This document shows positions 8,222 through 15,622 of a DNA stretch of 64,000 bases, piece by piece. The DNA comes from Acidimicrobiia bacterium. GTDB taxonomy: Bacteria; Actinomycetota; Acidimicrobiia; Acidimicrobiales; Poriferisodalaceae. The translations under genes and the position numbers were made by a program. Below the pieces are notes generated by a model, which made no database searches, had not been told where the DNA came from, and was given only the letters and a program-made list of their open reading frames with translations. Each line of letters begins with the position of its first letter. The first letter of the stretch is position 1. The DNA lies in NCBI GenBank assembly GCA_022826045.1, contig JAJDVQ010000023.1:1-64000 (forward strand), in the 5' to 3' direction.

Positions 8222-9904
8222 GTGACTGCCATGAGTGAGATGACCGGCGGCGAGGCCGTCGCGGCGACGCTGGCGCGCCTGGGCGTGCGGCACGTGTTCG
8301 GGATCGTCAGCGTCCACAACCTGCCGATGTATGAGGCGCTGTCGGTGCGCGACGACATCGAGGTCGTCAAGGTCCGCCACGAGCAGGCCGCCGCGCACGC
8401 CGCCGACGCCTACTACCGCGCCACCGGTGAGATGGGCGTGCTGCTCACCTCTACCGGCCCCGGCGCCGCCAACGCTGTGCCCGGCCTCTACGAGGCCGCA
8501 TTCACCAGTTCGGCCGTGCTGATGTTGACCGGTCAGACCGAGTCACGGTTCTACGGCAAGGGGAAGGGCTTCCTGCACGAGAACGATCAGCAGGTCGACA
8601 TGCTGCGCTCGGTGTGCCGCAGCGTGGCCTCCGTTCGGCATCCCAGCGAGATCTCTGCCGAGATCGCCCGCGTCGCCGACGACATCCGCACCGGCCGCCC
8701 CCAGCCCGGCGCCGTGGAGATCCCGATCGACTTCCAGTACGCCAAGGCCGGCGACGGGCCGATCTCGGGGTCTCCCGAGGTGTCACGTCTGCGGCCGGAT
8801 GCTGCCCTGCTCGACGATGCGGCCGAGCGATTGGCTGCGGCGCAGCGGCCGCTCATCTGGGCGGGCGGCGGCGTCGTCAGCGCCGATGCCTCGGCCGAGC
8901 TCACCGCGCTGGCCGAGCGTCTCGGTGCGCCGGTGGTCACAACCATCGAGGGCCGCAGCGCACTGAGCGAGCTGCACCCGCTGTCGCTGGGCTTCCGATC
9001 GGACCGTCCCCAGATGGCCGACGTCTTCGCCGAGGCTGACCTCTTGCTGGCCGTGGGCACTCGCTTCCAGAATTACGCCACGCGGGTGTGGGCGCTGCAA
9101 TTGCCCGACGAGCTGATCCACCTCGACGCTGACCCGGGCGTGATCGGCCTCAACTACCCGGCTTCGCTGGCCGTCGTGGGGGACGCGAAGCTCAGCCTGG
9201 CCGGGCTGCTCGAACGGCTGGGTGACGGCGCGCCTACCATCGACGACGGCTACGTCGAGCGGGCCCGCAAGCACCGCTCGTCCGACATGGAGGCGATGCG
9301 GGAGGAGATCGGGCCAGACCACGCGGCGATCTGCGATGCGATCCGCCGGATGCTGCCTGACGAGGCCCGCATCGTGCGTGACACCACCGTGCCCGGCTAC
9401 ATGTGGGGCAACCGGCTGCTGCCGATCGTGGCGCCGCGCACGTCGATCCGGGCAGCAAACGCGGCGATCGGCCCCGGCGTGCCGATGGCGGTGGGTGCGG
9501 CGCTCGCCACCGGCCAGCCGACCGTCGTGATCCAGGGAGACGGCGGCTTGATGCTGTCGGTGGGGGAGATCTCCACGCTTGCCGAGCACGGCCTGCCCGT
9601 CATCGTGTGCGTCTTCAACGACGGCGGCTACGGCGTGCTGCGCATCATCCAGGACGCCCTGTGGGACGAGCACCACGGCACCGAGATCGGCGGCATCGAC
9701 TTCGTTGCTGTGGCTGAGGCCATGAGCGTGCCGGCCCGGCGCGTGCGCAGCGTCGCCGAGTTCGAAACTGCCTTCGGCGAGGCGGTTGCCCGTGCCAGCG
9801 GCGAATCAGGTCCGGTGGGACCGTCGCTGATCGACATCGACCAAACCGCGCTCATCCCGATCACATTCCCGCTCCCCGCGCACCAGCGCCGTCGCGACGA
9901 CTGA
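8222..9904 (+). CDS. thiamine diphosphate-binding enzyme (acetolactate synthase/benzoylformate decarboxylase-like)
   Basis: The 560-residue protein has the three domains of the ThDP decarboxylase/carboligase family. The catalytic Glu is in VKVRHEQAAAHAADAY near residue 50. The central domain binds a nucleotide or is structural. The C-terminal ThDP motif starts GDGGLMLSVGE and ends at VCVFNDGGYG near residue 470. Nothing identifies it as the biosynthetic IlvB, and no small regulatory subunit gene is adjacent, so a decarboxylase or carboligase of another 2-oxoacid is as likely. GTG at 8222 or ATG at 8231 could start it. It converges on the flavoprotein gene (18 bp between ends). Confidence 0.85.
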   Translation: MTAMSEMTGGEAVAATLARLGVRHVFGIVSVHNLPMYEALSVRDDIEVVKVRHEQAAAHAADAYYRATGEMGVLLTSTGPGAANAVPGLYEAAFTSSAVLMLTGQTESRFYGKGKGFLHENDQQVDMLRSVCRSVASVRHPSEISAEIARVADDIRTGRPQPGAVEIPIDFQYAKAGDGPISGSPEVSRLRPDAALLDDAAERLAAAQRPLIWAGGGVVSADASAELTALAERLGAPVVTTIEGRSALSELHPLSLGFRSDRPQMADVFAEADLLLAVGTRFQNYATRVWALQLPDELIHLDADPGVIGLNYPASLAVVGDAKLSLAGLLERLGDGAPTIDDGYVERARKHRSSDMEAMREEIGPDHAAICDAIRRMLPDEARIVRDTTVPGYMWGNRLLPIVAPRTSIRAANAAIGPGVPMAVGAALATGQPTVVIQGDGGLMLSVGEISTLAEHGLPVIVCVFNDGGYGVLRIIQDALWDEHHGTEIGGIDFVAVAEAMSVPARRVRSVAEFETAFGEAVARASGESGPVGPSLIDIDQTALIPITFPLPAHQRRRDD

Positions 9905-9922
9905 GCGCTGCTGACCGACGGT

Positions 9923-11221
9923 CTACAGGCCGGAGGTGTCGGCGTCGGGGTCGAAGAAGGTGCGGCCGGCCAGCTCCATCACCGGCATCGCAACCATGAA
10001 GTGAGCCGACGCCGTCAGGGCATCGCGCAGGTGGCGTTGCAGCGGGGATGCTTCGAAGACAGCCGTGCCCCCGACGGCAGCGTTCATGGACTGGATGACG
10101 CGGAGGCTGGTCTGCATCGCATGGGTGGTCGCGGTGCGCAGGTCACGGCGCAGCTCCAAGTCGGGCAAGCCGTGCTGTGCGCGCTCCCACGCGGCATCGA
10201 TGCACGCGTACAGCAGCGTCCGGGCTGCCCGCACCTCAGTGTCTGCAACCGCTACGGCCGAGTGCAGTGCCGGCCGCTGACCCAGGGTGCGGCGCGAGCC
10301 CTGGGGCACCTTCGACTTGGCCACGTCGATCACTTCGTCCACGCTCGCCCGGGCCATCCCCAGCGCGATAGCTCCGATGGGCAGCGCCAGCAGGCCGAAC
10401 AGCGGCATGCGGTACAGCGGCTCGGCGGCGTACGACGACTTCAGGATCGAGCGCTCGTAGGCGATGCGCGATGCAGGCAGCCAGACATTGTGAGCCTCGA
10501 ATGTGCTCGAACCCGAACCGCGCAGCCCGCTGGTGTACCAGTCGTCGTGCAGATCGATGTCGTCGGGCCGGAAGAACGCCCGGCCGAGCGCCGGCTGGGG
10601 GCCGTCGCCACCGGCTCCGCCATCGCCATCTCGCCCGGTGCCGTCCCAGGTGCCGTCGTCGCCGCGCCCGGCGTCGTCGCCGCTGCCATTGCCTCCGTCG
10701 TCACCATCTCGCCGGGTGCCGTCGTCGCTGTCGATCTGCACGCCTGCGGAGATCCACGCCGCGTTGTGCGATCCCGAAGCCCACGCCCAGCGCCCGCTCA
10801 CGATGTACCCGTCGTCGCCGCTGGGCCCGGATGCAGCCGTGGCTGTCCCTGAGTGCGCGAACACGCCGGCCGTGATGACGTCGGGCTGCTCCAGCACTTC
10901 TGCAAGCTGGGCCGGCTCGAGCGCGGCGAACATGATCTGCGAGGTTGCGCCGATGAAGGTGCACCACGCTGCCGAGGCGTTGCCCCTGGCGAGCACCTCG
11001 CTGATCTCAGCGACCACCGCCGGTGGGAGCCCCAGCCCGCCCAGTTCGGGCGGCACCAGCGTCCGGTAGAAGCCGACGGCCGCCAGCGCTTCGGCCAAGT
11101 CCTGCGGCATCTGTCGCAACGAGTCGATCTCAACGCTGCGCTCCCGCAGTGTCGGTATCCACTCCGCCGCCAGCGCCAGCATCTTGTCGCCCGCGGCCTC
11201 GTCGGCGACTGCGGAGCTCAT
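9923..11221 (-). CDS. acyl-CoA dehydrogenase-like flavoprotein with Gly/Asp insertion
   Basis: The 432-residue product resembles the acyl-CoA dehydrogenase / class D flavin monooxygenase fold: an N-terminal helical domain (LVPPELGGLGLPPAVVAE), a middle beta domain (GYIVSGRWAWASGSHNA) and a C-terminal helical domain. Residues about 164-208 are an unusual low-complexity stretch of Gly and Asp inserted in the middle domain. ATG at 11221 overlaps the stop of the upstream dehydrogenase gene by 4 bp and is preferred over a start 16 codons earlier. Substrate unknown; monooxygenase or dehydrogenase activity cannot be separated by reading alone. Confidence 0.8.
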   Translation of the reverse strand: MSSAVADEAAGDKMLALAAEWIPTLRERSVEIDSLRQMPQDLAEALAAVGFYRTLVPPELGGLGLPPAVVAEISEVLARGNASAAWCTFIGATSQIMFAALEPAQLAEVLEQPDVITAGVFAHSGTATAASGPSGDDGYIVSGRWAWASGSHNAAWISAGVQIDSDDGTRRDGDDGGNGSGDDAGRGDDGTWDGTGRDGDGGAGGDGPQPALGRAFFRPDDIDLHDDWYTSGLRGSGSSTFEAHNVWLPASRIAYERSILKSSYAAEPLYRMPLFGLLALPIGAIALGMARASVDEVIDVAKSKVPQGSRRTLGQRPALHSAVAVADTEVRAARTLLYACIDAAWERAQHGLPDLELRRDLRTATTHAMQTSLRVIQSMNAAVGGTAVFEASPLQRHLRDALTASAHFMVAMPVMELAGRTFFDPDADTSGL

Positions 11222-12375
11222 GACGACGTGTCCTGTGGCCGGGTGGCCGGTGCCAACACTGGCTCGCATTCGAACGGCACGCCCAGTTCGTTGCCGACAC
11301 GGCTCAGCGATCTGACGACCGACGCGGGGTAGCTGACGGTGCCGGCCGCAGTCCGCCGATCCATCTCAAGCTGCTCCAGCTCGCCGGGCAGGTACACGGT
11401 CTGGCCCGGCAGCGCATCCTCTTCTCCGGCGACGCGGATCTGGGCGACCATGTCCTCGATGTCGTCGTAGTAACCCTCGCGGTCGCGGAACACGCCCGGG
11501 TCCATCAGCAGGAAGAACTGCCCCCGCCGACCCACGGCCACATCGCCGGTGTGGGCCGAGCCGCCCAGGATCCCCGCGGCGATGTTCGAGGCCGTGATCA
11601 TGCCGATGCCCTTGTACCCGCCGATCGCCGGCACGATGCCGCGCACCGCCACGTCGGGATCGACCGTGGGGTTGCCGTCGCGGTCCAGGAATCCCCACTC
11701 CACCGGGATCTCCGAGCCCTCGGAGCGGGCCCGCAGCACCTTGCCGAGCGCGACGGGTGTGATGGCCATGTCGAGCACGATCGGCGGCTGGGCGCGGCGG
11801 GGGAACGTCCACACGATCGGGTTGTTGCCGAACAGCTTCCGGCGGCTGCCGAACGGCGCCAGGTTCGGCACCGACGTGGTGGTGCCGTAGCAGACAAAGC
11901 CGGCCTCAGCGGCCTGATACGGGTAGTTCGCGCCGCAGCCCCAATCGTTGGAGTTGCGGATCACGCCGACCACCAGACCGCTCTCGCGGGCGGCGTCAAT
12001 GAGCTGCTCCATGAAGCGGGTGATCACGAGCTGGCCGAGCCCGTGGTGCCCGTCGGCGACCAGCACCGACGGCGTGCGGGTGACGATCTCGCACTGTGCA
12101 GTCGGGTCGGTGGTGCCGTCGCGGAACCAGTTGACATACCAGCTCACCCGCTGGAAGCCGTGCGTGTCGACGCCGCGCCGGTCCGACCAGAGCTGGTTGT
12201 CGACGACGGTCGCCGCGTCGTCGGCAGCCATGCCGGCCGCCACGTACGCCGCAACGCCCCATGGCCGAAGCTCGTCCAGGCGAAACGACACCGGCGCGCT
12301 GTCGTCGCCGTCAGCTGGCCGGTCGTCGGGAATTCCCCGAGGCAGTGTCTCGCCGCGTCCGCTTTGCTCGCTCAT
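11218..12375 (-). CDS. malate/L-lactate dehydrogenase (Ldh_2) family oxidoreductase
   Basis: The 385-residue protein has the NAD(P)-dependent Ldh_2 / YlbC fold seen in malate, ureidoglycolate and sulfolactate dehydrogenases. The region LWSDRRGVDTHGFQRV carries the conserved His of the family, followed by GHHGLGQ and the late GYKGIGM segment. The first 30 residues are polar and may be an extension. Its stop overlaps the flavoprotein start, making an operon of two redox enzymes whose common substrate is not evident. Confidence 0.85.
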   Translation of the reverse strand: MSEQSGRGETLPRGIPDDRPADGDDSAPVSFRLDELRPWGVAAYVAAGMAADDAATVVDNQLWSDRRGVDTHGFQRVSWYVNWFRDGTTDPTAQCEIVTRTPSVLVADGHHGLGQLVITRFMEQLIDAARESGLVVGVIRNSNDWGCGANYPYQAAEAGFVCYGTTTSVPNLAPFGSRRKLFGNNPIVWTFPRRAQPPIVLDMAITPVALGKVLRARSEGSEIPVEWGFLDRDGNPTVDPDVAVRGIVPAIGGYKGIGMITASNIAAGILGGSAHTGDVAVGRRGQFFLLMDPGVFRDREGYYDDIEDMVAQIRVAGEEDALPGQTVYLPGELEQLEMDRRTAAGTVSYPASVVRSLSRVGNELGVPFECEPVLAPATRPQDTSS

Positions 12376-12394
12376 GTCCGACCGTCCCTAGTCC

Positions 12395-12610
12395 TTATCG
12401 ATCCAGCCAGTCTTGGCGTGTGTAGCCAGCCTGCTTGAGCAGTTGCAGCAGGAACGGGGCGGGGATCTCGCGATCCGTCGGTATGACCTGTCGGTGGGTT
12501 CCCTTGATCATGAAGTGGTGATTCCCGCCGGGTCGGGGACCGTCCCAGCCTCGCTCGCTGAGGAACCGGATGAGATCGCGACGTGTGGCTGGGGGAAGCC
12601 GACTCGTCAT
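12395..12610 (-). CDS. hicA: HicA-family toxin
   Basis: The 71-residue protein has the double-stranded RNA-binding-like HicA fold: an N-terminal helix, RGWDGPRPGGNHHFMIKG with the catalytic His, and a C-terminal helix LLQLLKQAGYTRQDW. HicA enzymes cleave mRNA independently of the ribosome and are neutralised by HicB. ATG overlaps the hicB stop by 4 bp. The order is antitoxin first, the reverse of the classical hicAB layout. A second, related copy lies 2.3 kb away. Confidence 0.85.
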   Translation of the reverse strand: MTSRLPPATRRDLIRFLSERGWDGPRPGGNHHFMIKGTHRQVIPTDREIPAPFLLQLLKQAGYTRQDWLDR

Positions 12611-12879
12611 GCAGGTGCGGCGATCTCGCCCTTACGGAGCACGGGGATCGGATGTTCGAGCTCGTGACCCAACTGGACCCATCCGCTGAGCACTTCGCGG
12701 AGCTTCGTGCGAGCTTCCTCGTGGGTGGCACCGTATGCGGCTGCACCGGAGCAGTCTGGGTTCTCGGCCCACCATCCCGCCGGCGAGCCATCGTCATCGA
12801 AGACTTCTTCGACAGTGGCACCGTCGAGCGCAGCGTCGAGCCATTCCTCTGACGGGAACTGCGACGGGGCCTGCACCAT
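12607..12879 (-). CDS. hicB: HicB-family antitoxin
   Basis: This 90-residue protein has the partial RNase-H-like HicB fold (WWAENPDCSGAAAYGATHEEA, then an amphipathic helix KLREVLSGWVQ). No separate DNA-binding helix is obvious after residue 80. It lies immediately upstream of and overlaps hicA. The start is 32 bp from the end of the dehydrogenase fragment on the same strand. Confidence 0.8.
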   Translation of the reverse strand: MVQAPSQFPSEEWLDAALDGATVEEVFDDDGSPAGWWAENPDCSGAAAYGATHEEARTKLREVLSGWVQLGHELEHPIPVLRKGEIAAPA

Positions 12880-12910
12880 GGCCTCAGTGTAGTTCTGGCT
12901 CTCGGAGCGA

Positions 12911-13165
12911 CTACGCGAGCGCGTCGATGACGGCGGTGGCGAAGTCTTCGGTGCCGACGGTGCCGCCTTGGTCGGGCGTCAGGCGTTCGCCCGCTTCGTA
13001 CACGTGGGCAATGGCTCGGTCGAGCCGGTCCGCTGGAGTCTCGGGGCCGAGGTGGCGCGGCATCATCTCGGCCGATTCCAACGTGGCGGTCGGATTGATG
13101 ATGCCTTGGCTGGCAATGCCGGGCGCCGTGCCATGGGCCGATTCGAAATACGCCCAATCATCGCC
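12911..13165 (-). pseudogene. 3' fragment of isocitrate/isopropylmalate dehydrogenase gene
   Basis: The last 84 codons match the C-terminus of the full dehydrogenase at 17601-18671, from GDDWAYFESAHGTAP to the end, with roughly 80% base identity by eye. The nucleotide- and substrate-binding N-terminal three quarters are absent. An open frame continues to a possible start at 13225 (residues YGSMWRQAKRDERAD are unrelated), but such a product could not be an active dehydrogenase. The divergence shows that the fragment is old or came from a related strain rather than from a very recent copy of the local gene. Confidence 0.8.
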
Positions 13166-13317
13166 GTCTGCTCGCTCATCTCGCTTCGCCTGTCTCCACA
13201 TCGAACCGTACGCGAGTGTGTACACCGGCAGCCGCTGCTTCGCGCCGGACGGACACCGGAATCAGCGGGTCGGGAAAATGATGTGGTCCCCGAGCGACGA
13301 TGTGCGATGCTGCCGGA

Positions 13318-13623
13318 GTGAGCCAGTTGCAGCAGGCCCAATTCGCCAACATGGGTGCCATGGCGCAGCCCGATGCTGTGCTCACCCGCTTGGAGGAGCG
13401 GTTTGAAAAGCTTCGATCGACGCTTGCCGCTGACCATCCCGGTCAGTGGGCGCTGCTCATCGACCGCGGTTCAAGACTGGTGCCGCTGCTCCAAGTGTTG
13501 GACGACGAATGGGACGCGATTCGCGCTGGCTATGCCGACCCCGCCGCCCGCCGCTTCTGCGTCAAGCCGATCCTTGAGGCCGACCCAGAGTTGATGGTGA
13601 ATTCGTTGGGGGCCCGGCATTGA
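13318..13623 (+). CDS. hypothetical protein
   Basis: A 101-residue, mostly helical soluble protein (SQLQQAQFANMGAM; RLEERFEKLRSTLAADHPGQW; later ARRFCVKPILEADP). I recognise no family. GTG at 13318 is the likely start; an upstream ATG at 13300 is also possible. Its stop lies just before the open frame of the aspartic-protease-like gene, so the two may be co-transcribed and coupled. Confidence 0.5.
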   Translation: MSQLQQAQFANMGAMAQPDAVLTRLEERFEKLRSTLAADHPGQWALLIDRGSRLVPLLQVLDDEWDAIRAGYADPAARRFCVKPILEADPELMVNSLGARH

Positions 13624-13690
13624 GTCCGCGGCTGCCCCGTGGCCGCTGACGGCCCGCATCACCGGCAGCGGCGCACACGTCGATTTCGAG

Positions 13691-14068
13691 TTGAACGCCA
13701 CGGCCGTCGACGTGCAAGAGCATCGAATGGTCGCGCGCCCGCTGCCGCTGCCAGTCCGCGGCAGGGCACTGATCGACACTGGTACTCAGATGTCACTGAT
13801 AAGCGGCCGCATCGCGCAGGCACTCGGCCTTGACCCGACGCGCACAACGGTGCTGCGCACCGCCGCCGGTCGGACTACCGCTCTCTGCTACGCCGTTGCG
13901 TTCTCATTCGTATCGCACGGAACCGTCATCGGCAAGCCTCAAGACCTGATCGTCGGGCGTGCCGACACGCTGCAAGAAGACATGCTGCTTGGCCTCGACG
14001 TGCTCCGTCGCAGTCGCATGGAATGGAACGGCCCCACCGCCACTGTTCGCATATTCCGGCACGGCTAG
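13691..14068 (+). CDS. retropepsin-like aspartic protease domain protein
   Basis: The 125-residue product carries ALIDTGTQMSLIS, the Asp-Thr-Gly active-site motif of retropepsin-type single-domain aspartic proteases, followed by a hydrophobic strand set and LGLDVLRR, the usual second signature with its hydrophobic-Gly pair. Such domains act as dimers. The only canonical-type start is TTG at 13691, but the frame is open back to 13601 and reads plausible protein (LTARITGSGAHVDFEL), with an ATT that overlaps the upstream stop; the N-terminus is therefore uncertain. It converges on a decayed helicase remnant, whose stop overlaps this one. Confidence 0.65.
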   Translation: MNATAVDVQEHRMVARPLPLPVRGRALIDTGTQMSLISGRIAQALGLDPTRTTVLRTAAGRTTALCYAVAFSFVSHGTVIGKPQDLIVGRADTLQEDMLLGLDVLRRSRMEWNGPTATVRIFRHG

Positions 14069-14805
14069 GCCGTCGGCCCGTCTCCGACGGCCTTGGCCGC
14101 TGCCGTCAGGGCCTCGACTATTCGCCTGCCGAGTCGCTTGAAACCCAACTCGGCGGCAAGTTCCGAGATCAGGTCGGCTTGGGTACGAAGCAGCGTGTCC
14201 CGCTTGATCCAGCGGGCAAGGGATACCAGTTCGGCGTGCGTGTAGTCGGCGATGCTCTGCCTTCCCCTTGAGCGAATGCGCGGAATATCCGGCTTGGCAC
14301 CGCGAGACGCAGGCGAGGTGACAGGCCGTACTGCCGACGAACTCGCCGATCGCTGTGGCTTTCACGGAGCGTCCGCAGCAGAAACCGCCCTGCGCCAGGC
14401 TTCTTCTGCCTTGTCGAGTTCGGCTTCGGAGTCGGTGAACCATGAGGTCGACCAGATGCGGTGAACGCTCCAGCCCTTGTCTTCAAGCACTTGCTGGCGG
14501 ATGCGGTCTCGATCTCTGGCGATCGCGCCGGAGTGGTAGCTGGCGCCGTCGGCCTCAAGAAGGAGCACCATCAGCCCTGGCTTGTCGGGATGAGCGCACG
14601 CGAAATCGACCCGGTAGCCGACGACGGCGAATTGCGGCATGGCGGGAATGCCGCGACGTTGCAGGCCGCGCTGTACCGAGAGTTCGAAAGGGTTGAGCGG
14701 CACATCATGTGCGGCCGAGCCGAGCGCCTCGCATCGGGAGTCGGCGTACTCCAGATACTGACGCAAGAGCTCTACACCCCGCGCCGACGAACGATCCGGT
14801 GCCAT
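14065..14805 (-). pseudogene. decayed C-terminal part of a DUF3320 helicase: REase-like domain plus DUF3320
   Basis: One frame runs from 14805 to 14065 and is interrupted by a single in-frame TGA at 14362-14364. The first part (147 residues) is the Vsr/MTES_1575-type nuclease domain found at the end of large DUF4011/DUF3320 superfamily I helicases: LLLEADGASYHSG, then DRIRQQVLEDKGWSVHRIW. After the stop the same frame continues as a DUF3320 domain: DYTHAELVSLARWIK, LGFKRLGRRIVEALTAA. No helicase motors are present upstream; the homology ends where the hicA frame begins. Loss of the N-terminal 1000 or more residues plus the stop makes this a remnant of a probable defence helicase. Confidence 0.75.
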
Positions 14806-15052
14806 GTCGCGATGACTGAACGACGAGCGTCGGCAACTGGCGGCTCAGCCAGTCTTCGCGTGTGCAGCCGGCCTGTTTCAGAATCCGCAGCAACAAGCCC
14901 GATCCGATCTCGGACAGTGTCGGAAGGACGACATGCCGGGAACCACGAATCATGTGAGCATGATTGGCGCCGGACACGGGACCGTCCCAGCCGCGGTCAC
15001 GCAGCCACCGGCTGAGCTGGCGACGCGATGCGGGACCCAGACGCGGACTCAC
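14705..15052 (-). CDS. hicA: HicA-like toxin with run-on C-terminus
   Basis: Residues 1 to about 70 from GTG at 15052 match the HicA at 12395-12610 closely (RGWDGPVSGANHAHMIRG; LLRILKQAGCTREDW). The usual stop after this point is missing and the frame runs on for about 45 more residues (115 in total) into sequence shared with the helicase remnant, which it overlaps by about 100 bp. The tail is probably an accident of the recombination joint; the toxin may be inactive. hicB lies 37 bp upstream. Confidence 0.65.
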   Translation of the reverse strand: MSPRLGPASRRQLSRWLRDRGWDGPVSGANHAHMIRGSRHVVLPTLSEIGSGLLLRILKQAGCTREDWLSRQLPTLVVQSSRHGTGSFVGAGCRALASVSGVRRLPMRGARLGRT

Positions 15053-15089
15053 CGGGCAGCGACGACACGCAGCCCGCAGAAAACCGGGA

Positions 15090-15365
15090 TCAGAAAACCG
15101 GGATGGAGCGCCCAGCGTCGACCTCTGGCACCACCCAATCCTCGAGTGTCTCGCTGAGCATCTGTCGCGACTGGTCGGGGGTATCACCGAACCCCCATGC
15201 TCCCTGGCACCCCGGAACTTCGGTCCACCATCCTTCGAAGTGCTCCGGATCCTCGTCGCTGTTCACCGCCTCGGTGGTCGATGAGGCGAGCGCAGCCAAG
15301 ATCCAAGAGCCCCGCGAGAGGCCGTCCGTCTTCACATCGGGAAGGTTCGAGGAACTCACTGCCAT
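15090..15365 (-). CDS. hicB: HicB-like antitoxin
   Basis: A 91-residue HicB-type protein: GWWTEVPGCQGAWGFGDTPDQS followed by the helix RQMLSETLEDWVVPEVDAGR, ending IPVF where the other HicB has IPVLRKGEI. The stop falls in a perfect 14-bp direct duplication (15077-15090 and 15091-15104), which may have truncated the C-terminus and separated it from hicA. The first 30 residues are not clearly conserved. Confidence 0.65.
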   Translation of the reverse strand: MAVSSSNLPDVKTDGLSRGSWILAALASSTTEAVNSDEDPEHFEGWWTEVPGCQGAWGFGDTPDQSRQMLSETLEDWVVPEVDAGRSIPVF

Positions 15366-15506
15366 TGCGGAGTCTCTTGATCGTCGCCCACGGTGTTGGC
15401 GCGTGCTGCCGAAGACCGACTCTTTCAGCAGCCGCCCTGTTCATCGCGGGCCTCGCCCGCAGCCAAGGGGTTGCTCAGATGTCGCAACCGACGTCTTCAA
15501 CCGCTT

Positions 15507-15622
15507 GCTACGGGAACAGGGCAGGTTCGCGGGCTCCTCGGGACCGCCTGCCGCTGTGCGCACGGCATCAAGATGCTCGGCGTCGAGCGTCTTGGCTGCT
15601 ACGGGAACAGGGCGGGCTCGCG
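15507..15622. repeat. 25-bp direct repeat of the HNH gene's 3' end
   Basis: The 25 bases at 15598-15622, which encode the last codons and stop of the DUF222-HNH gene, recur at 15507-15531 with two mismatches. The copies are offset by 91 bp. This looks like the trace of a duplication or an exchange between copies of this multi-copy gene family. Confidence 0.7.

Noticed and set aside
8783-9676. Minus-strand frame inside the ThDP enzyme gene
   Set aside because: Antisense shadow without motif; the plus strand has the catalytic Glu and GDG...N motif.
13166-13225. Treating the dehydrogenase fragment as a real gene from 13225
   Set aside because: Only the last quarter of the enzyme is present, without cofactor and substrate sites.
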